From Metopolophium dirhodum (Eukaryota > Arthropoda > Insecta > Hemiptera > Aphididae): a stretch of 64,000 bases of DNA. A program made the position numbers and the translations under genes. Below, piece by piece: positions 27,056 through 40,139 of the stretch. The stretch is taken from the NCBI RefSeq assembly GCF_019925205.1, contig NC_083564.1:8747491-8811490 (forward strand). The letters are read 5' to 3'. Below the pieces are notes generated by a model. The model had not been told where the DNA came from. It ran no database searches and was given only the letters and a program-made list of their open reading frames with translations. How positions within the stretch are numbered: position 1 is the first letter of the stretch; the number at the start of each line of letters is the position of its first letter.

Positions 27056-27422
27056 TTAAATGTTAAATCGAACCATTTGATGTATCAAAGTGATAGGACT
27101 TGGGTTTTTCGTAGTATATAGAATTTTTTTATTATTATTTAGTAATTTATATAATATCATACCTGACCGAATATTATAAAATATAGCCTGCTCTTGCGTT
27201 TTATTAGATTTATTTTTTAGTACCACGAGTTTTAGATTCAGAGCAGAACTAAAAGTAAATTGTTCTTCCAATGTGATACTATAGAGAATGAATCCTTATG
27301 TTTATTTAAACACATTCCACCGATATTATCGTGCTCCAATTCTCTTTTATATACAGATAAAGCATCATACATTCGTGTAAATAATACTTTGGTTTCATCC
27401 TCGGTTTTTTTTTCAGAGTAAA
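27056..27422 (-). pseudogene. Protein-like segment, unrecognised, probably frameshifted
   Basis: Read on the minus strand, a strong pyrimidine tract ending TTTTTTTTCATAG is followed at 27,422 by an open stretch whose translation looks protein-like rather than AT noise. It begins YSEKKTEDETKVLFTRMYDA, with RELEHDNIGGM further on, and stops near 27,238. A second frame takes over at about the same point, with SITLEEQFTFSSALNLKLVV, and runs to a TAA at 27,056. A donor-like CAG|GTATGA lies within that second frame. One indel would join the two frames, so this may be a decayed gene or element fragment, or an exon with unusual splicing. I do not recognise the family and assign no function. No homologous neighbours are visible. 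The 5' part is marked by the acceptor; the 3' limit is the second frame's stop. Confidence 0.3.
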
Positions 27423-27439
27423 CTATGAAAAAAAATTGA

Positions 27440-30400
27440 AAAATTTAAGGTCATTTAAATTTTACGATATTAAAAAATAGTGTGGGATTACAATCATCAG
27501 ATCTTATGAAATATTCACTTTTATTCATATTATACTCGCTATACTATGCTCAACATAACCTTATTATGTTAGTCATACGATTTCTTATAGTACATATACC
27601 TAATATAATATATCGTGCAGAAACCAGAAACGTATTAAGAACATTCGTGCACCAGTGATAATTTTGTTTGCCATCCATATTATTTTAAATCTGATAAAGC
27701 TTTTTTATGCTCTTTAGGTTATTACCAGTGTTATCATAGTATTAAATCTAATAACATATATATAAAAAAAAAAACGTACAAATTAAGTTGTTTTATAAAT
27801 ATTGTTGTTTAAACTTAAAACTCAACTACATATGTAGTTATTATAGGTGTTGAGGTTTAAATTATATTATAATATACATCGATGTAAAAAAATAAGAGGT
27901 ATAAAACAAATCTAAAATCTCCTTAACAAAACGTTATATATAATATTATATTAAGAGTTGTTTCCAAAAATTTAATACCTTTGATCAAATTCGAGTGTAA
28001 TGACGACATTGCTTAGTTGTTTTACAACATAACTGCCAAATGCAATCGTCTGAGTTGTAAATTTTAGTTTAGGGCACAAGTTTTAATGTAATTTTCAGTT
28101 CTAAAAGAATCTCCGGCATGCCATTATTTTTTAAATTTTTCTTTTTTGAATTAAAATGTTATTACATTTTTCTACATTCGATTGTAATAAAATTAAAATA
28201 ATTGAAAGGTAAGTACTTACCTACTATTGAATACATAATCATTTATAAATAAATAAATGGATAACTTTATATTTATTTTTTTTTCGATCTCACTATGGCT
28301 AGTATAATGTCAACACCCAGTTGTAAATATACAGTGTTTAAACAATGTATTTCAAAACATAGTTCTTTGATTAATTTGATAATGCTGTACAACCTTTGCA
28401 AGTGTTAGAAAACTCGCGTTATTAAAATATGTTATAATGTACAATTTAACACTTAATTCTGCCTAATTATGTTAGATAACATTAATGTGGTCTGGGAGTT
28501 GACGAATTATAATTATACATGCAAACAATGCAATGTCTTTGTTTGAATTTAATATTACAGTATGTAAAATGAAAAGTTTTGATGAGATTGATGGTTAAGA
28601 GCGTATAGAATGATATGAACAACGTAACAGTAGCGACACACACACACACACAATGTCAGAGTGTAATAGGCATCAGGTATATATATATCTCCGTGAAATT
28701 CGAGTGTTTAAATATTATGAGCGGGATGGAAACAGTCGTCGTCACTACTAAAGTTGATAACCGAATTAGCAAAACGTTTCTAAGACGTTTAGCCGCAGAC
28801 ATAAAATTGGCCCACTGTTTGGAATTAACATTCTGAAACACCCTCCGGGAGGTCGCGGGTGGCGGCAAAAGCTTAAACGGATTGGCAAATAAAACAATGG
28901 GAGTGAAAAGAGACAGAACATCGTCTGGAATAAAGCAATCCAGCAAGGTTAATTCTGTCGTTGAGTTTTGAAGAAAAAAAATCTAGTTTATGAACAAACC
29001 GCTTAATGTATTTAGTATTTAATAGCCCAGTAGGAAAACTTTGATACCATAGAAGTTAATCATCGCATTACAGTTTAAAAGGCGTACTCACTGAGCCATA
29101 CCAATATTAATACCATCGCTAGAAAATATGTCTTTAAATGCTGTGGAATGGGCGCTTAAACATTTTAAGGCCACGTTAAAGGAAGAGCGGAGCGTAGTAA
29201 ATCGTTTTATAGACCAACATAATATTATACAGTATTTTTTGTGGTAGGCTTTTACTTTTAACAACCGCAATATTTTGTATCAGTTCAAGGTTGTTGAAAA
29301 AAGAACATTTTAGTTGTATCGCAAATTATATTTATTTCAAAAAAATATCTTATCTGAGATACAAAAACTTTTAAATCAAATTCATGTTACTGAATATCAT
29401 ATACTACTTAAAAGATAATATTAATCCCCTTGTAATATATACATTTTTTATTAACCAATAAAATACGAAGGTCTTATCATCAAATTATATTATAATAATT
29501 CATATTATTTATTCAATATTATTGGTTTAGTTATTGTAATAGTTCGGATCTTAAATACGTTCAACGTTCAAATTAAAAATAGTAAATACACACAAACATA
29601 ATTTTCTAGTGAAATGTTTATGAACTTTATATTTTGACTATAATATTTCGTTTTTAAACCACTCATAAACATATGTAGGTATATTTCAATTGCATTATCT
29701 TTGTGGATTAAAAATCTATTTGTATTAATAAATAAATAATACATAATATTATACCTTTATACCTACCGATCCAAATTATTAATCTCATAAAGTGTTTCGA
29801 TTGGGTTATCGATTCGTTATAAATATTTTATTTCATATTCCAAATATATCATAGACAATTTACCGATTTTAGTTCAAGGTATACGTATACTAAATTTGAA
29901 AAAAAATTCAAAAGTATTTTTATAGTTTGAACCGCCGGTTTCCATGATGAATTTCAAAAGTAACGCGTATTTTGGCTATTGAAAAAAAAACTTTTTTAAG
30001 TGAATAACGATTTTAGTTTTAACGACCTCATTTTTCTTGTAAAATCGACGCAATTTAGGTTTCTGAAAACTGACGTCAAGGAATGTAGTATAGTATATTC
30101 GACACAATATCTGACACGAAGTATTGAACCGTTTAATCATCATGACCAACGGAAGACAGTAAGGGGTGTTTGTGTGTAAAGCGGAAGCACATTGAATTGG
30201 AACAAGGGTAGTCCTTCATCAGTCAATCGAAACTAAAGTCATTCTGTGTAGGTACCTATATATGCGAAGGTAATCAACAATAATTATTTGATATGCCACC
30301 GAGTGTTTGACCGTAATAAATATTAAAAATTGAAGCCTGCGGGGCCTATATTCCACGGGAAAACTAGACGAGCGGAATCAGAGGAAAACTGATATAATTT

Positions 30401-33200
30401 ATATTCCTGTCCATTAACAACAGAAGTTCGGACTGGCGGAAAGGGGGGGAATTAAATTTCTTCTCCTTTATTGCCGAGAATCTGTGCCAGGCACCGACTC
30501 ATTTATCTGCGTGTGGTCTCTTTTTCTGGAAGAATAATTTCTGGTCGTTTTAGGGCACACCGTGGTTTAACGAAAACCACCACCGGATTTTCATGTCATT
30601 TACTCGGGTACACACCACCGGGAGGGAGAGTGAAGGACAAAACATGATATAGAGAGGGAGTGAGTATTCAGACGGAGTGTGATGAGGTAAAGGAGGACGA
30701 CGGGGGCTCCAAGGGGGAAAAAATAAAGCCAACACTGACTTTTGAACCCTCTAGTTACATTTGTTCAAGACGTTGCACAGAATTAAATATTATATCAGAG
30801 TACGGCACGTAAAAAAAAAGAAACAATATATGCACCATGAGTGTATTTTCTTCAGACAAACATTGTTTTGATTCTAGAAACTAAGTAGATAGTAGAAACT
30901 ATAATTTGTCTTCATAAAGTAACTTCAAAAACGTGTATTATGCATCATTTAAAAAAAGAGTCCACTTAAAATTATGAAGGTACATAAAGTTATTGACTCA
31001 AACACAATGTAATTAAACAATAATAATTCATAAGATAAAAAAAAATGTCTATCTATTGTACAATGATGTGATGGGTTTATTTTTATTTACGGCAAACAAC
31101 AAGCGTACGCTGTGTACCTACACGTGTACCTATAGGTAGACAAAATATGTAGGTTAGGTTAAAGTTAATGTAACGTAAGAAAAAGCTTAAGAAATTAACA
31201 ATTTATATTCAGATTATATTTAGCAATTTAGTATTAAATCTATATAGGTTAATCTACTATTAGTAATTACTACCTATTATAATGTCTATATAATGTTTTA
31301 TCAAGTTATATATTTTTAAATAGAAATTATCCTAAAATAAATGATGGTTTAAAAATATGAATATTCATATTATCTAGTATAAGATATGAAAATAATACTA
31401 AATATAGTAATTTTTAGCTAAAATACTTAAAAAAAAAATTTTTTTCATAAAATGTAAAATTCCAAATACTTAGTTTGGTTTTCGAACGATCAAAATATAA
31501 TATAATCAACATTCAATAGGTAGTAAATAATATTTGAAAAAGTTACTGAAATTGTTTATAATATTATACAGATCACGTTTCCATCTTATTAACGTTAATG
31601 TGATATCATTTTATGTCATAATATTATTATGATGTCGTCGTGTTGTCAGATGCTTAAAGTTTATGAGTAGGTATATTGTAAGAGATGGCGAACACCTGAC
31701 ACCGCGTATTGACCTCCGCTGTTTGTTTTCTTTAACATGACACGTTATACACTTGTTGCCAGTGAACTTATTTTATTATCTGAATAAATCTAAATCGTTA
31801 GATATGGTTTCAACGATTTAATTTGAGGCTATTTTTTATATAATATAATACATCTTTAACAAGGTGATTAAATTACCATTTAATCAAGTTCTCGGGTAGC
31901 TATTTTTTTGTTTTACAATTATTTTCAACCAATGTGCAATGACAATCCCATCGATTGTACGGTGGTATAAATTTAGTTTATTTATGTTTTCACGTACGGA
32001 TATATTCCTATTGAGTGTTTTTTGTTGTCTATGAGAAATACATATTAGACACTTTAATGCATACTCACATAATAATAATAATAATAATAATAATTGTGAA
32101 ATATATGAATCCAGGCTTATGATTATTCGAAAACTTTCCTACTGTCAACCTAGATGTCAACCTTTATATAGTAAATATATGTACACATTCTGTTAGTGTA
32201 TACAGTACATTTTACCCTAAATTAATGACATAATATGTCATGGAAGCTTAATATACATTTTGAACGTATAATTGAACTCTATACGATATATTATTATAAT
32301 TTATTTTGAAAATCAATTTAATCTTCACCGATTAGATTTTTAATAGGTATTCAAATACAAACATAATATTGTTATCAATGTTACTTTTCATACTTAGGTC
32401 TCTTAAATAAAATAGCAGTTTAATTTTAGGACGAGCTAACGATATACTTAGTTTTGTTGAAAATATTTTTTATTATTCTTGGGATATTATTATATTGTCG
32501 ATACCCAAATAACCCAAACCCTGCATAATATAAGTGTCCATAATTGTTTTATGTATTTTTTTTTTTATCTTTTTGGTGGATATTAATTATTATAACAATC
32601 TGTTTTTAAAAAAAATAGATGACACATGTATTTTTCTATTTTTGTTTTTTATTTTTTGTTTTATGTTCAAAATAATAATTCATAATAAGTAATATCATAG
32701 AAAATGTTAAGTATTATGTCAATCTTCCGATACTCTAAACATAGGTCATAGAGTATGTACTTTGCAGTGTGTGAACTATTGACAGTCAGCGTGAGGATAC
32801 AATGAGATAATAAAAGAAGCAATTATTTTCTGAATTTAGAACAAACATACAATTGATTGAAAAAAAAAAAATATTTTTCGAAATGGATGTTTTATATTGA
32901 ATATTTAAAATTGTAATATTTTAATATTATTTACCTATTATTAATAAACCAATAAATTATAATATGTTTTTAATTTATTTATTGTAAATTTACTAACAAT
33001 TTATAAAAGCTATACCTAGTAATAATAAAATGAAGGAAAAATATTTTAGTATTAATCAGGTCTCATAAATATTTAAAAAAATTGTATTGCTTTATTAAAG
33101 GAATCTGATAAATCTACGTATACATATCACTGGTAAAATGTATGAAATATTATTTAAAATAAAGATTCCTTAAAAAGATATGTACATTCTTTTTTATACT
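27440..33200. other. AT-rich non-coding stretch with a GC-richer patch
   Basis: No gene supported. A CA microsatellite lies near 28,634-28,652. At 28,615-28,946 frames of 73 and 96 codons overlap on opposite strands; neither is recognised. The region 30,100-30,740 is somewhat GC-richer. TGACGTCA occurs at 30,071-30,078. An AAT triplet repeat is listed separately. Confidence 0.5.
32071..32094. repeat. AAT microsatellite
   Basis: Eight uninterrupted AAT units. Confidence 0.9.
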
Positions 33201-33211
33201 TTGCTTATGAA

Positions 33212-33425
33212 TTATTTATTATTATCCATCAAAGATTTAAAGGACACGCCTATTATTGAATTTACTCTTTGTTGTTCCATTTGTTTAGAAACATAGAACA
33301 ATTGTGAATTAAGTGCCTTTAAAATTCGTTTTCCCCAGCCCTCAAGCATATCGTAGCCCAACTCTAAGAACTCTGTTCTGCCTTTCAACCAACTTTTTTT
33401 TTTGTAATTTGAGAAAAACTTAATC
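33212..33425 (-). other. Protein-like open frame, unrecognised
   Basis: On the minus strand, after a T-rich tract ending GATTAAG, an open frame of about 70 codons runs to TAA at 33,212. It has balanced composition, unlike the surrounding AT noise. It contains KGRTEFLELGYDMLEGWGKR and SKQMEQQRVNSIIGVSFKSL, with three tryptophans and many charged residues. It could be a last exon, or an internal exon using the donor-like GTAAAT inside the QQRVN codons, or a fragment of a decayed element. The longer frame to 33,460 starts in a homopolymer. I do not recognise a domain and give no function. Confidence 0.3.
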
Positions 33426-33469
33426 GACCATACGGAAAGTTGATAAAAAAAAAAAACCAAACGTAAATA

Positions 33470-34612
33470 AAAAATGTTTCAATAAAATCAGCATATTATG
33501 TAGGCACATGAGATATTTTTACCATTTATTTTTATGATATTGTTTTTAATATATTTTTCAACATTAAAACTGTTTATAGTTAAGGACATATTTTAATGGA
33601 AATATTAGTTAAAAAAATAAATCTATCTAATTAGAATGTTTTTATGTTTCACAAATATAAACTATATACATAATAGTATTATTTTGGAAAAAAACATGAA
33701 CAGTATTAATTAACTGAGCAAAATAATATGAAATAGAGATAAATCCCCATGATATTTATTATCTAGCTCACTGATAAAAGTTTTTGATTACCAAGTTAAC
33801 ATTTTACAGCGCTCGTACGCGAACTACGTAAAATACTAAAGAGACCAAAAGGTTTTGTTGGTAGAAAATTCGTTAATCGGATTAACCTTTGCAGTCTATT
33901 CATGACATGACGACAAGATTGAGCTTATCATGGAGAAAAATTACTTAACATTGTTCTGTAACTTAGGAAATGATGTGAAAATAAAGTGTGAATTGTCTCC
34001 TTAAACATGAAAAAATATAATTCATCCAAATTATGATTTCTGAAATTGTTATGAATACCACCTACCTAAGGACCGTATTATATTTTCAAATACTATTTGA
34101 TTTTTTTTATAATAAACCTTAAAAATTATTTAACCAAAAAATAAAATATATGTGATCTATTGATCATAACAAATTATAACAGGGCAGTTATTACAAATAT
34201 TAATATGCCTACCTACTAAAAATGTTAAAATTAACATAGCCCCCATCATACATAGGCTTTGAAACTGGTGAATCAAAGGGTCTATATTATATTTTTTCGT
34301 CCAAAGAGTTCCGTTTTTGTCGAAATCCACGGCTGACATTGCAAAGAGTCAACTGCACCGTCCTTGCCGGCTACCACTAATATCCCTATTGACATAACTT
34401 GAAAATTATAGTGTAAACATTTTAATAATAAATTGATAATATACGTCGATATGGTTCTCGTGACCATGACTATTAAGTCTGATGGTGACAAAACGTAATA
34501 GCAGCCGCCCTGTAACGACAGACGGTTTTTATTTTTTTATTTAACGTTATACAATACGACGTAAATGTCAGTCATTTGCCCGTTTTTCACCGTCCAATAA
34601 TAATTAGATGAT
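33470..34612. other. AT-rich non-coding stretch
   Basis: Two overlapping minus-strand frames at 34,157-34,491 have somewhat protein-like pieces (for example VVAGKDGAVDSLQ) but no recognisable family and no consistent exon structure. Confidence 0.45.
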
Positions 34613-34620
34613 ATCGAAAT

Positions 34621-34859
34621 CAGTGGCGTAGTGGACTTTAAATCATATGGAAGCGAACTAATTATTTATGACCTCCCCACCTTACTCCAACTGATGTATA
34701 CGATACTCATATGATTAAATGGTGGGGGGATGGGGTAGTACCCAAAATAAAGTTCGAATACTGACCGTATATGTGAGCTTTATGAGGTTATGACCCACCA
34801 CCACCCCCCCAGAAACCAGAAGCAATTGCTTCTGAAACACATGATTCGCTACGCCACTG
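34621..34859. mobile_element. hAT-type MITE, 239 bp
   Basis: Perfect 11-bp terminal inverted repeats, CAGTGGCGTAG and its complement CTACGCCACTG, bound the element. A perfect 8-bp duplication, ATCGAAAT, flanks it at 34,613-34,620 and 34,860-34,867. CAG ends plus an 8-bp duplication place it in the hAT superfamily. The interior has G-rich and C-rich tracts (GGTGGGGGGATGGGG near 34,722 and CCACCACCCCCCC near 34,800) and a small inverted repeat, AGAAGCAATTGCTTCT, near the right end. No transposase frame is present. Confidence 0.93.
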
Positions 34860-34867
34860 ATCGAAAT

Positions 34868-36340
34868 CACGTTTTACGACATTTTACGTAATAATAATAT
34901 TACGTTGGTCGTCGTTGTAGTGTATTTTATCGAATCGCCGTGAGGGCCGTGACCAGTAAATTATAATCAAATACGATATTATCGTAGGTCTAGTAACACT
35001 GTTGTTTTTATTATAACTTTTGACGAACATTGTCGACCACCCATCTCCGCCATTACTATTCACCGCGGTTGTATACCTCATGCGATTGTAGTAATAGTTA
35101 CAGCCTGCAGGATACAGGAAATCTGTATCAAAAATAGTCGTGGCCAGATGATGCGGTTTAATATAATATTGTTGTTTTAGTGCACGTAAAGATCTACTCC
35201 AATGCAGGGAAAATCGTACCCCTCCCCCTAAATTCTCAATTCTAAAAATAGTTGTATAATACGTACGTGCATAGGACCCTAACCTCCTTATTTGTGCCTG
35301 TAGATTACAAACACCCTTCGCCGATCGCGTGATATCGGGTTGGACCCGAATTGTAGAATTATTAATTCAAAGATATAAAATTATTAGAATTTATTAAACA
35401 TAAACACCATGACGTTATAGGTAGGTAAATAGATTATATTAAATAGGTAAGGTTATATTATTTTTTAAACCGTGACCTATATTTTACAAGTCAAATCAAA
35501 TAGTTGTACAATGCATGCTACACACACCTATGTAATTCAGTTATGATTCCATCGACTTTTTCTACAAAACGCTGTTGACTATATTATGTCAAAGGTACTA
35601 TATGGTCACTAAATTATCGTCATTGTATATTTAAATATATTTATGTATCAAAAAACATTTACAGCAGCTTAGCTAAAATACAATTTAATTTATTCATAAA
35701 TCAAATAATAAAATGTTATAATTGTTATTCAATTTCTGTAAAGTTAAATTGTAAATTGGATTTGTTTATTTTTACTTTGTATTTTTTCTCTTTTCCCCTA
35801 ATTTAAGCTAAATTTTAATGTAGAATAACATAACTAATTCAGTTAGATTTCGAACAGCAGTGTATTCAAATTAACTGAAATTAAATAAAAATTCGTATAA
35901 AATATTCAAAACACGTAACCAAAATTCATTATTTATTATATTTTACATAGGTACATCGTTGAATAATTTCTGACAATTTAAAAAGAAACTGTAAATGTTA
36001 TATAAATTATTTAAATTCGAATAAACTATGAAAATGTCATTAACTTGGCACATTGAGTTTCTTAGTAACATAAGTTGTATAATTAAAAACTATTTTACTC
36101 TGATTGTTACTCGAGACAATTTTTATGATAAGTAATTAGTATATATCTGATTAAAAAGTTTCCGTTAACTGTATAAAATGTAGATCAACAAACTTAATAA
36201 ATAAAGGTCTTATATACAATGTTTTACCAACAACAGTAACGAAATATTTTTTTTACCCTCTAACAGTTACAGAATGAAATTCGATTTACATTTAAATTTA
36301 TGGAAAATAAAGCAATAATAATAAATACAATAAGCGCGTA
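34868..36340. other. AT-rich non-coding stretch
   Basis: Nothing recognised. Confidence 0.55.
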
Positions 36341-36349
36341 TACACAGCG

Positions 36350-37310
36350 ACGTATGCGTGACAGAGGTTTTGATTTCCGGTCGGCCGTCCATTGTTCCTC
36401 AAATTTCTTATCCGGAAGCCGTAGGGAAAATAACCGCGCACACAGGAAACTAATATGGAATACACATCCGATAACAAGGGGAAAAAAAAATGTTCGGTGT
36501 CGAAAGTGGAGGAAACGTACGCCATGGCTGTGACGTAGACCAAAAACGCGTTGGGTGAAACCTGCAGCGATTTATCAATCCCGTGGCGTCATTCGGTTTA
36601 AAGGTTACATACTATATAAGGAGGTATGTATTACACACAGGTAACAATGTAGGTGCAGCAATACCTATGTACGTCCTTTGGTGGTGGTTGCTTCGGGTTT
36701 TGAAAATTAGGAGCCGAAAACGCGAAGGAACTGTGGTTGATAGTTTGCGCGGGCCGGTCGAGGAGGAGGATAAGGAGGTGGAACAACTCTGGGTTGTGCG
36801 TAACTACGTTCCCCCCCCCCGCGACCGATAAATTATGCTTTTTTTAGGATAATGCTGCCCAAAATAACGGCCATCTTTGTGCGTGCCTCAACTTCCCCCC
36901 TCACCATATTATATTATATATACATATTATTATCCCAGTGAACTCACCATCACGATGTGTGAATACGGGGTGAGCAGCGGCAGTGGCGGCGGCAGCAACA
37001 ATAAACCGACATAGCCATAAATATGTACTTTAACGGGTGGAGGCCCTTTGTAGAGAAGAGAAACCCGGACTCGGCTCGGGAGTTTATATATTATTTTTAT
37101 GCCCTTTTTACGGAGCCATCGCCGCCACCGCCACGCCACTGCCCCGATCCACCGCCGCCGACCCCCACCACCTCCACTACACCCGTGCCAATAGCATTTC
37201 TGCGATTACCACTCCACACCACACCCGACACGCATCGTCCGCACATCGGTTCCGACGGGGGCGACGGTGCCGCGTGCGTCGTAAAGGTGGCTTAGAACGA
37301 CTTATTTTAT
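36350..37310. other. GC-rich island, two lobes
   Basis: GC-rich lobes at about 36,350-36,830 and 36,950-37,310 are separated by a short AT stretch. The first includes a 55-codon ATG frame starting at 36,667 with an acidic run (PVEEEDKEVEQ) that I do not recognise. The second is dominated by GCC/CCG and CCA triplets, which explain the proline-, alanine- and arginine-rich frames on both strands. These frames lack known motifs, so they are not called as genes. The islands could be promoter or regulatory DNA. Confidence 0.4.
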
Positions 37311-37632
37311 AAAAGAGTAGTCACGAGCAAAAATACACGAGTATATATATCTCTCTCTTTTGCCTTGTACCAATAATATATATTTATTTTTTCTCCCCAT
37401 TTATTAATATAATATACGCGTATACGTTTTATTGCCCTTTTTTTTTGTTTTTTCCCCGCCGTGCGCCTGTATAATATACAATAATATGATCATGTTATAT
37501 TTGCAATGCGTTATTTCTCGAGACAGTAGTAATAAGAATAGAAGTACATTAAAAAAGTAAATAATAAAAACAATTCGTTCGTTTGATCGCGTTTAGTGAG
37601 CACAGGGTTAATGCATATTATATAGTTGCAAC

Positions 37633-37962
37633 AGATTTGATCGATTCTCTGATTAACGATTAAATCGATTCTTGTGAGTAAAAAAGCCGAACAAGAATCG
37701 AAATCCAAAGAATTTGAAATCTTGGTAAATAAAATGGAGAATCGATAAGATTTCAGTCATCAAACCCTAAACGAATCGAAACCGCATTCGTGATAGTAAT
37801 CAAAATCGGAATCGATAATTATTTTTGAATCTGTTATGTTACCAAATACGATATATAAAATAGCCATCCCACGGTTTGTATGCAGGATACTCGCACGATT
37901 CTTTCGATTCTACAATAATAATCGGAACCAGTGAAAATAAATCAGAATCGACCCATCCCTAT
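37633..37962. mobile_element. Possible degenerate hAT-like remnant with GATTC repeats
   Basis: Over about 330 bp the words GATTC/GAATC, often as AATCGATTC or GAATCGAA, recur on both strands far more densely than in the flanks. The right edge reads CAGAATCGACCCATCCCTA, whose complement (TAGGGATGGGTCGATTC) resembles a hAT-type end. I could not find a matching left end or target duplication, so this may be a truncated copy. Confidence 0.35.
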
Positions 37963-39950
37963 ATGATGGTATACAGGTAGTGACTGTTACCACAGCCGAA
38001 AAATGTACCGCTTAGAAACATTATTTTGACAAAGTGCGTGCCCCAGGAATTTGCCGGCAATATCATGCCGTCGTTGTTGATTCTTTCACCGACCGTTTTT
38101 GATGGGGCAATTACGCGTGGCCTTTGGAGTTTACTGTTTAGACGATCTTTTGTCGTTCCACCACCATCGTTTGACCCTGTCGTGGATATCTCTGGGAGAA
38201 ATTTCGCGTGTCCTCTTAATAGAGAATATTATGTGCACACCGTGCGAGGAGAGCAACAATAAGAGTTATCTCTGCAGGTGTTTCGTATATAAGCGGATTC
38301 CTGCTGACCCAGATTCCGATACAAATGTACCACATAATATATTACCCTCACTTTCAACTGCCAATTATATGTTATTATGTACGTGTGGCATCCAAGATAA
38401 ACGGACTAATCCATGTGGTGGTGGTTTACCGGGGCTTAAAGTGGGAAAAAATTCCAGGGGGACCAATGTCTCCAATACAATTTTAAGCGTTCAAAATATA
38501 ATTTTATATATAATGTCTAATGTAGATGTATTATATAAATAATGTATAATAAATGAGTATTGCATACTCATCCCACTTCTAAGTTTTAACCCTTGATAAT
38601 GTTCAAATTTGTAATTTATTTTATAAATCATTATAAATCACAAATAATATTACATTTATAAAAGAGACGTTAAAGGGGATGCTTCTTAACCGCCATCAGA
38701 GGTATAGGAACTGAGTTCCACTGTGCCCCTCCCAATTTAATCCCTTTGTTTCACCCGGTATTTTCCGAGACGTTGATATGCTGAATATCGTCGGAAGTAA
38801 CTCCAAAAATCCGATTTCAACCAGTTGCTGCGCTAGTTTTATTTCGATTGCGAAGTAATGTCACAAAAACAAATCCCGTTTTAAAGCTATCAATCGTTCA
38901 CAAAAATATTATAACATGGTTGATCTTCGTCGTCCCATAACACACCACGTGTCGAATAAGGGAATATATTATTATGAATTGTATAAAACCCAATAATAAC
39001 ATTATATTATTTATATTTTATGAAATACCGAAACTAATTTCGTTGGTTAGTCCCGAAAATAATATAATTTTTCAATCTAACTGTTGTAGCTGTGATACGT
39101 ATAGGTAAGTATATCTTTAACCTGCACAACCATCTGACCATTAACCACAGTCAGCCCAGGTTCTTATTTTTCCTCGAGAAGATAGTTATTTCGCAAATTC
39201 TCCTTAAAATCACCCTACCCGTAACTATAACGTCGACAACATTCCTATCACTTTCCTTTGTCGGTGAAATTCCTGTGGATTTACCTACAAAGCTTCTTCA
39301 AACGTTTCTACAACTCGTCGTCGCCACATATCCAAGTAATTTATGGCACTGTAGTAACACGTGAAACATCTTTTGCTCATTTATCTTAACTTTGTCTTAT
39401 GTGATTCAATTTTCCGAGTTATTCCAAAACAAGCTCAATTTTATTTATCAAATTAATGGTTTATTGTTATTAACTACATGATGAGAAATTGTGTGAGCAG
39501 TTTGACCTAAATTATATAAACCAAATAAACAATTATTAACTCTAAGTTTATTTTCAATGCTGCATTACCTAATACTGTGTTTATGTATGAACTATAATTA
39601 TAGTTATTACTATATAGCGTATTATAGTCTATAACATGGCACTAGTATAAATATCATAATGTATTTATATATGTAATAGCTGATTTGCATATATAAATTA
39701 ATAATGTTTCTTTTTATATTTTAAAATCGAATGAAATTTTTAGAACTCCGTTAATTGAAAACATTGGAAATTGAATACCTACATAATTGAATGAAATATC
39801 AGGCAGGTATATACCATTATAAACAAAATATGTATATGAACACGGAACATTAAAAAGCTTTTGAAATTTAACTGATAAACATCTTGCAATTATTTTTATT
39901 TTTTTGATTACTATTCACTTACCATTCTTTAAAAATATGTTTTTTTTTAA
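37963..39950. other. Unassigned stretch with long chance-like frame
   Basis: GC is intermediate at 38,000-38,450. A 146-codon ATG frame at 38,102-38,542 overlaps a 78-codon frame in another phase. Neither shows a domain. A small hairpin, ATGAGTAT/ATACTCAT, follows near 38,554. The patch at 38,690-38,890 (CCACTGTGCCCCTCCC...) looks repeat-derived but cannot be placed. Confidence 0.35.
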
Positions 39951-39959
39951 AACCATGGT

Positions 39960-40135
39960 ATTCCCCTCGGCTCCGTTCTTAATTCTATAAGCATCTTTCA
40001 TTCTCATACTCTCATTTGTCCAACCCAGGATCTCATTATTTATTCACCCTGGACTGAAAAGTCATACATTTCTCCATAACGCGTGTCGTAGGCCATAGTC
40101 ATATATAATATCCTTCATTTCACTCTCTTGTTTTG
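39960..40135 (-). pseudogene. Decayed 3' end of a non-LTR retrotransposon ORF2
   Basis: On the minus strand, one frame with stops reads RYGEMYDFSVQGE, then IMRSWVGQM, then KMLIELRTEPRG. This matches the layout of the C-terminal tail of many LINE polyproteins: an EELY-type block, then LRWxGHV/M, then KKVLxxxPxGxRxxGRP. The histidine of the GH pair is replaced by glutamine and a few residues are missing. It is short, so chance cannot be excluded. Confidence 0.35.
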
Positions 40136-40139
40136 TATT

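Noticed and set aside
28615..28946. Overlapping 73- and 96-codon frames on opposite strands
   Set aside because: Neither translation is recognisable and at most one could be real; no exon signals decide between them.
36930..37312. Proline/arginine-rich frames on both strands
   Set aside because: Produced by GCC/CCA triplets; starts are not ATG and no motif is present.
38102..38542. 146-codon ATG open frame on the plus strand, the longest in the window
   Set aside because: No recognisable domain, overlapped by another frame in a GC-intermediate patch, and composition changes along its length. Likely chance.
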